DNA of 33,064 nt from Desulfobacterales bacterium. Lineage in GTDB: Bacteria; Desulfobacterota; Desulfobacteria; Desulfobacterales; JALSRD01. The stretch spans positions 1 to 33,064 of the forward strand of contig JALSRD010000101.1 of the NCBI GenBank assembly GCA_026984935.1, given 5' to 3'. The number at the start of each line of letters is the position of its first letter. Positions within the stretch are counted from its first letter, which is position 1. Positions 32,495 to 33,064 of this stretch are shown one piece after another. The position numbers and the translations under genes are program-made. The notes below the pieces were generated by a model. It was given only the letters and a program-made list of their open reading frames with translations. It was not told where the DNA came from and did no database searches.

Positions 32495-32752
32495 TCAGGC
32501 ATGATGGTCGTCCTTCAAAAACAGCCGGTGGTATTCGGCTTCGCTCAGATGCTTTTTCAGCAATGCGGATACGAAGGAAAAGACTTTTTCCAGATCCGGA
32601 TCCGACAGCCTGGGCAGCAGCGTCTGCATAAGCCGGTCATCGGAAAGCTTCTGCAGGTAGCAACAGACCGTATGCTCATCGGTGGGACGGTCGTAGCCGA
32701 ACCCGATAAAGCCGTCGTAGCTTTCAACAAAATCATGCGTATGCTTTTTCAT
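32495..32752 (-). CDS. Small conserved cytoplasmic protein, function unknown
   Basis: An 85-aa acidic, His-rich protein (HTHDFVESYDGFIGFGYDR at the start, SDDRLMQTLLPRLSD in the middle, HLSEAEYHRLFLKDDHH at the end). It resembles a small family I remember from Desulfobacterota, often called only 'cytoplasmic protein'. No motif for catalysis is seen, though His residues and a Cys pair (TVCCYL) could bind metal. It lies 30 bp before the epimerase on the same strand. Confidence 0.75.
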   Translation of the reverse strand: MKKHTHDFVESYDGFIGFGYDRPTDEHTVCCYLQKLSDDRLMQTLLPRLSDPDLEKVFSFVSALLKKHLSEAEYHRLFLKDDHHA

Positions 32753-33064
32753 CGTTCTTCTTCGCCGGACCGGCAGGCACGGTAAATGGGGCGCTGCCGG
32801 CCATTATTTCCCGCGGCCTGCAGGGAAATGGTCAGTGTGGCCCCGTACATAGTCGAAAAGCTCTGCGAGGTCAAGGCATCATGCCCGACCTGTTGACGGC
32901 GGGTCGGGGCTTGCCGGCATGGCAGCGTTAATTCCTGAATTTTGCAAGCGTCGCGTTTGCCGCCTATACAAGGCGCAGGGCATGCAGCTGTAGAATACAG
33001 ACGCAAATGCCCTGCAACACAGTAGAGGCGGTAAAATCGGCGCTCCCGCAGGGCAGACAATTTT
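32753..33064. other. 312-bp non-coding edge region rich in inverted repeats
   Basis: A 103-aa open frame here has no protein-like composition and is not called. The region holds ATTTCCC/GGGAAAT (32806-32812 and 32823-32829), CCCGACC/GGTCGGG (32884-32890 and 32902-32908) and the nested cruciform at 32956-33035. It is probably the upstream region of the small-protein/epimerase pair, but no convincing promoter is seen. Confidence 0.55.
32956..33035. repeat. Three-tier nested inverted repeat (cruciform-like element)
   Basis: The outer arms TTTGCCGCCT (32956-32965) and AGGCGGTAAA (33026-33035) match at nine of ten pairs. The middle arms GCAGGGCAT (32975-32983) and ATGCCCTGC (33007-33015) are perfect. 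The inner hairpin CTGTA-GAA-TACAG (32988-33000) is perfect. The whole 80-bp unit would fold as one long interrupted stem. It could be a palindromic extragenic repeat, a miniature element or a structured RNA. Confidence 0.65.

Noticed and set aside
32749-33060. 103-aa open frame at the right edge
   Set aside because: It crosses the nested inverted repeats, lacks a ribosome binding site and has no protein-like pattern.
1-33064. tRNA, rRNA, CRISPR arrays, insertion sequences or phage genes
   Set aside because: I looked for cloverleaf ends, repeat-spacer spacing and transposase or integrase motifs and saw none; no search tool was available to confirm this.

Overview
The window is about 33 kb of GC-rich, densely coded chromosomal core DNA. 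Its gene content suggests a strictly anaerobic Desulfobacterota bacterium (former Deltaproteobacteria, Desulfobacteraceae/Desulfosarcinaceae-like). The pointers are a four-subunit ferredoxin-dependent 2-oxoacid oxidoreductase, a plant-type DapB, a DUF4911-miaB-bifunctional nuclease stack, and the general style of the small conserved proteins. This placement is inferred from content, not from a database match. I see no rRNA, tRNA, CRISPR array, insertion sequence, integrase or phage gene.

Left part (1-8545): after a gene tail at the very edge, a minus-strand operon reads plsB -> MurU/AmgK fusion -> plant-type dapB. A 564-bp gap follows, then a small membrane/coiled-coil gene with its own strong ribosome binding site and intrinsic terminator. 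Two further minus-strand genes are an RNase HI with an extra N-terminal module and a NamZ/DUF1343 (GH171) exo-N-acetylmuramidase homologue. NamZ, AmgK and MurU together make a plausible MurNAc salvage route (peptidoglycan fragment -> MurNAc -> MurNAc-1-P -> UDP-MurNAc), while dapB feeds the diaminopimelate branch.

Centre (8728-17375, plus strand): a good sigma-70-like promoter leads into a P-loop ATPase of unknown role and a ferredoxin, alpha, beta, gamma set (korDABC/vor type). hisC, cmk, rpsA (ribosomal protein S1 with an unusual acidic Ala/Pro/Glu N-terminal extension) and sppA follow. A convergent YciO-type YrdC-domain gene and a divergent guaB come next.

Right part (18261-33064): guaB, dnaE, manC and a DegT-family aminotransferase run on the plus strand. 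dnaE and manC overlap, and manC has a C-terminal cupin that has lost its metal-ligand pattern. A minus-strand set follows: recJ, an unrecognised 139-aa gene and an RNase Z-like hydrolase. Divergent from recJ is the DUF4911/miaB/BFN set. A nucleotide-sugar epimerase/dehydratase and a small conserved protein lie on the minus strand, and the window ends in about 300 bp of non-coding DNA rich in inverted repeats. The sugar-nucleotide genes (manC, degT, epimerase) point to a surface polysaccharide pathway scattered among housekeeping genes.

I found no clear defence island or mobile system. The most notable items are the NamZ plus MurU-AmgK salvage set with a fused kinase/uridylyltransferase, a perfect inverted repeat exactly at the fusion joint, the degenerate ManC cupin, the S1 extension, and the structured element at the right edge.
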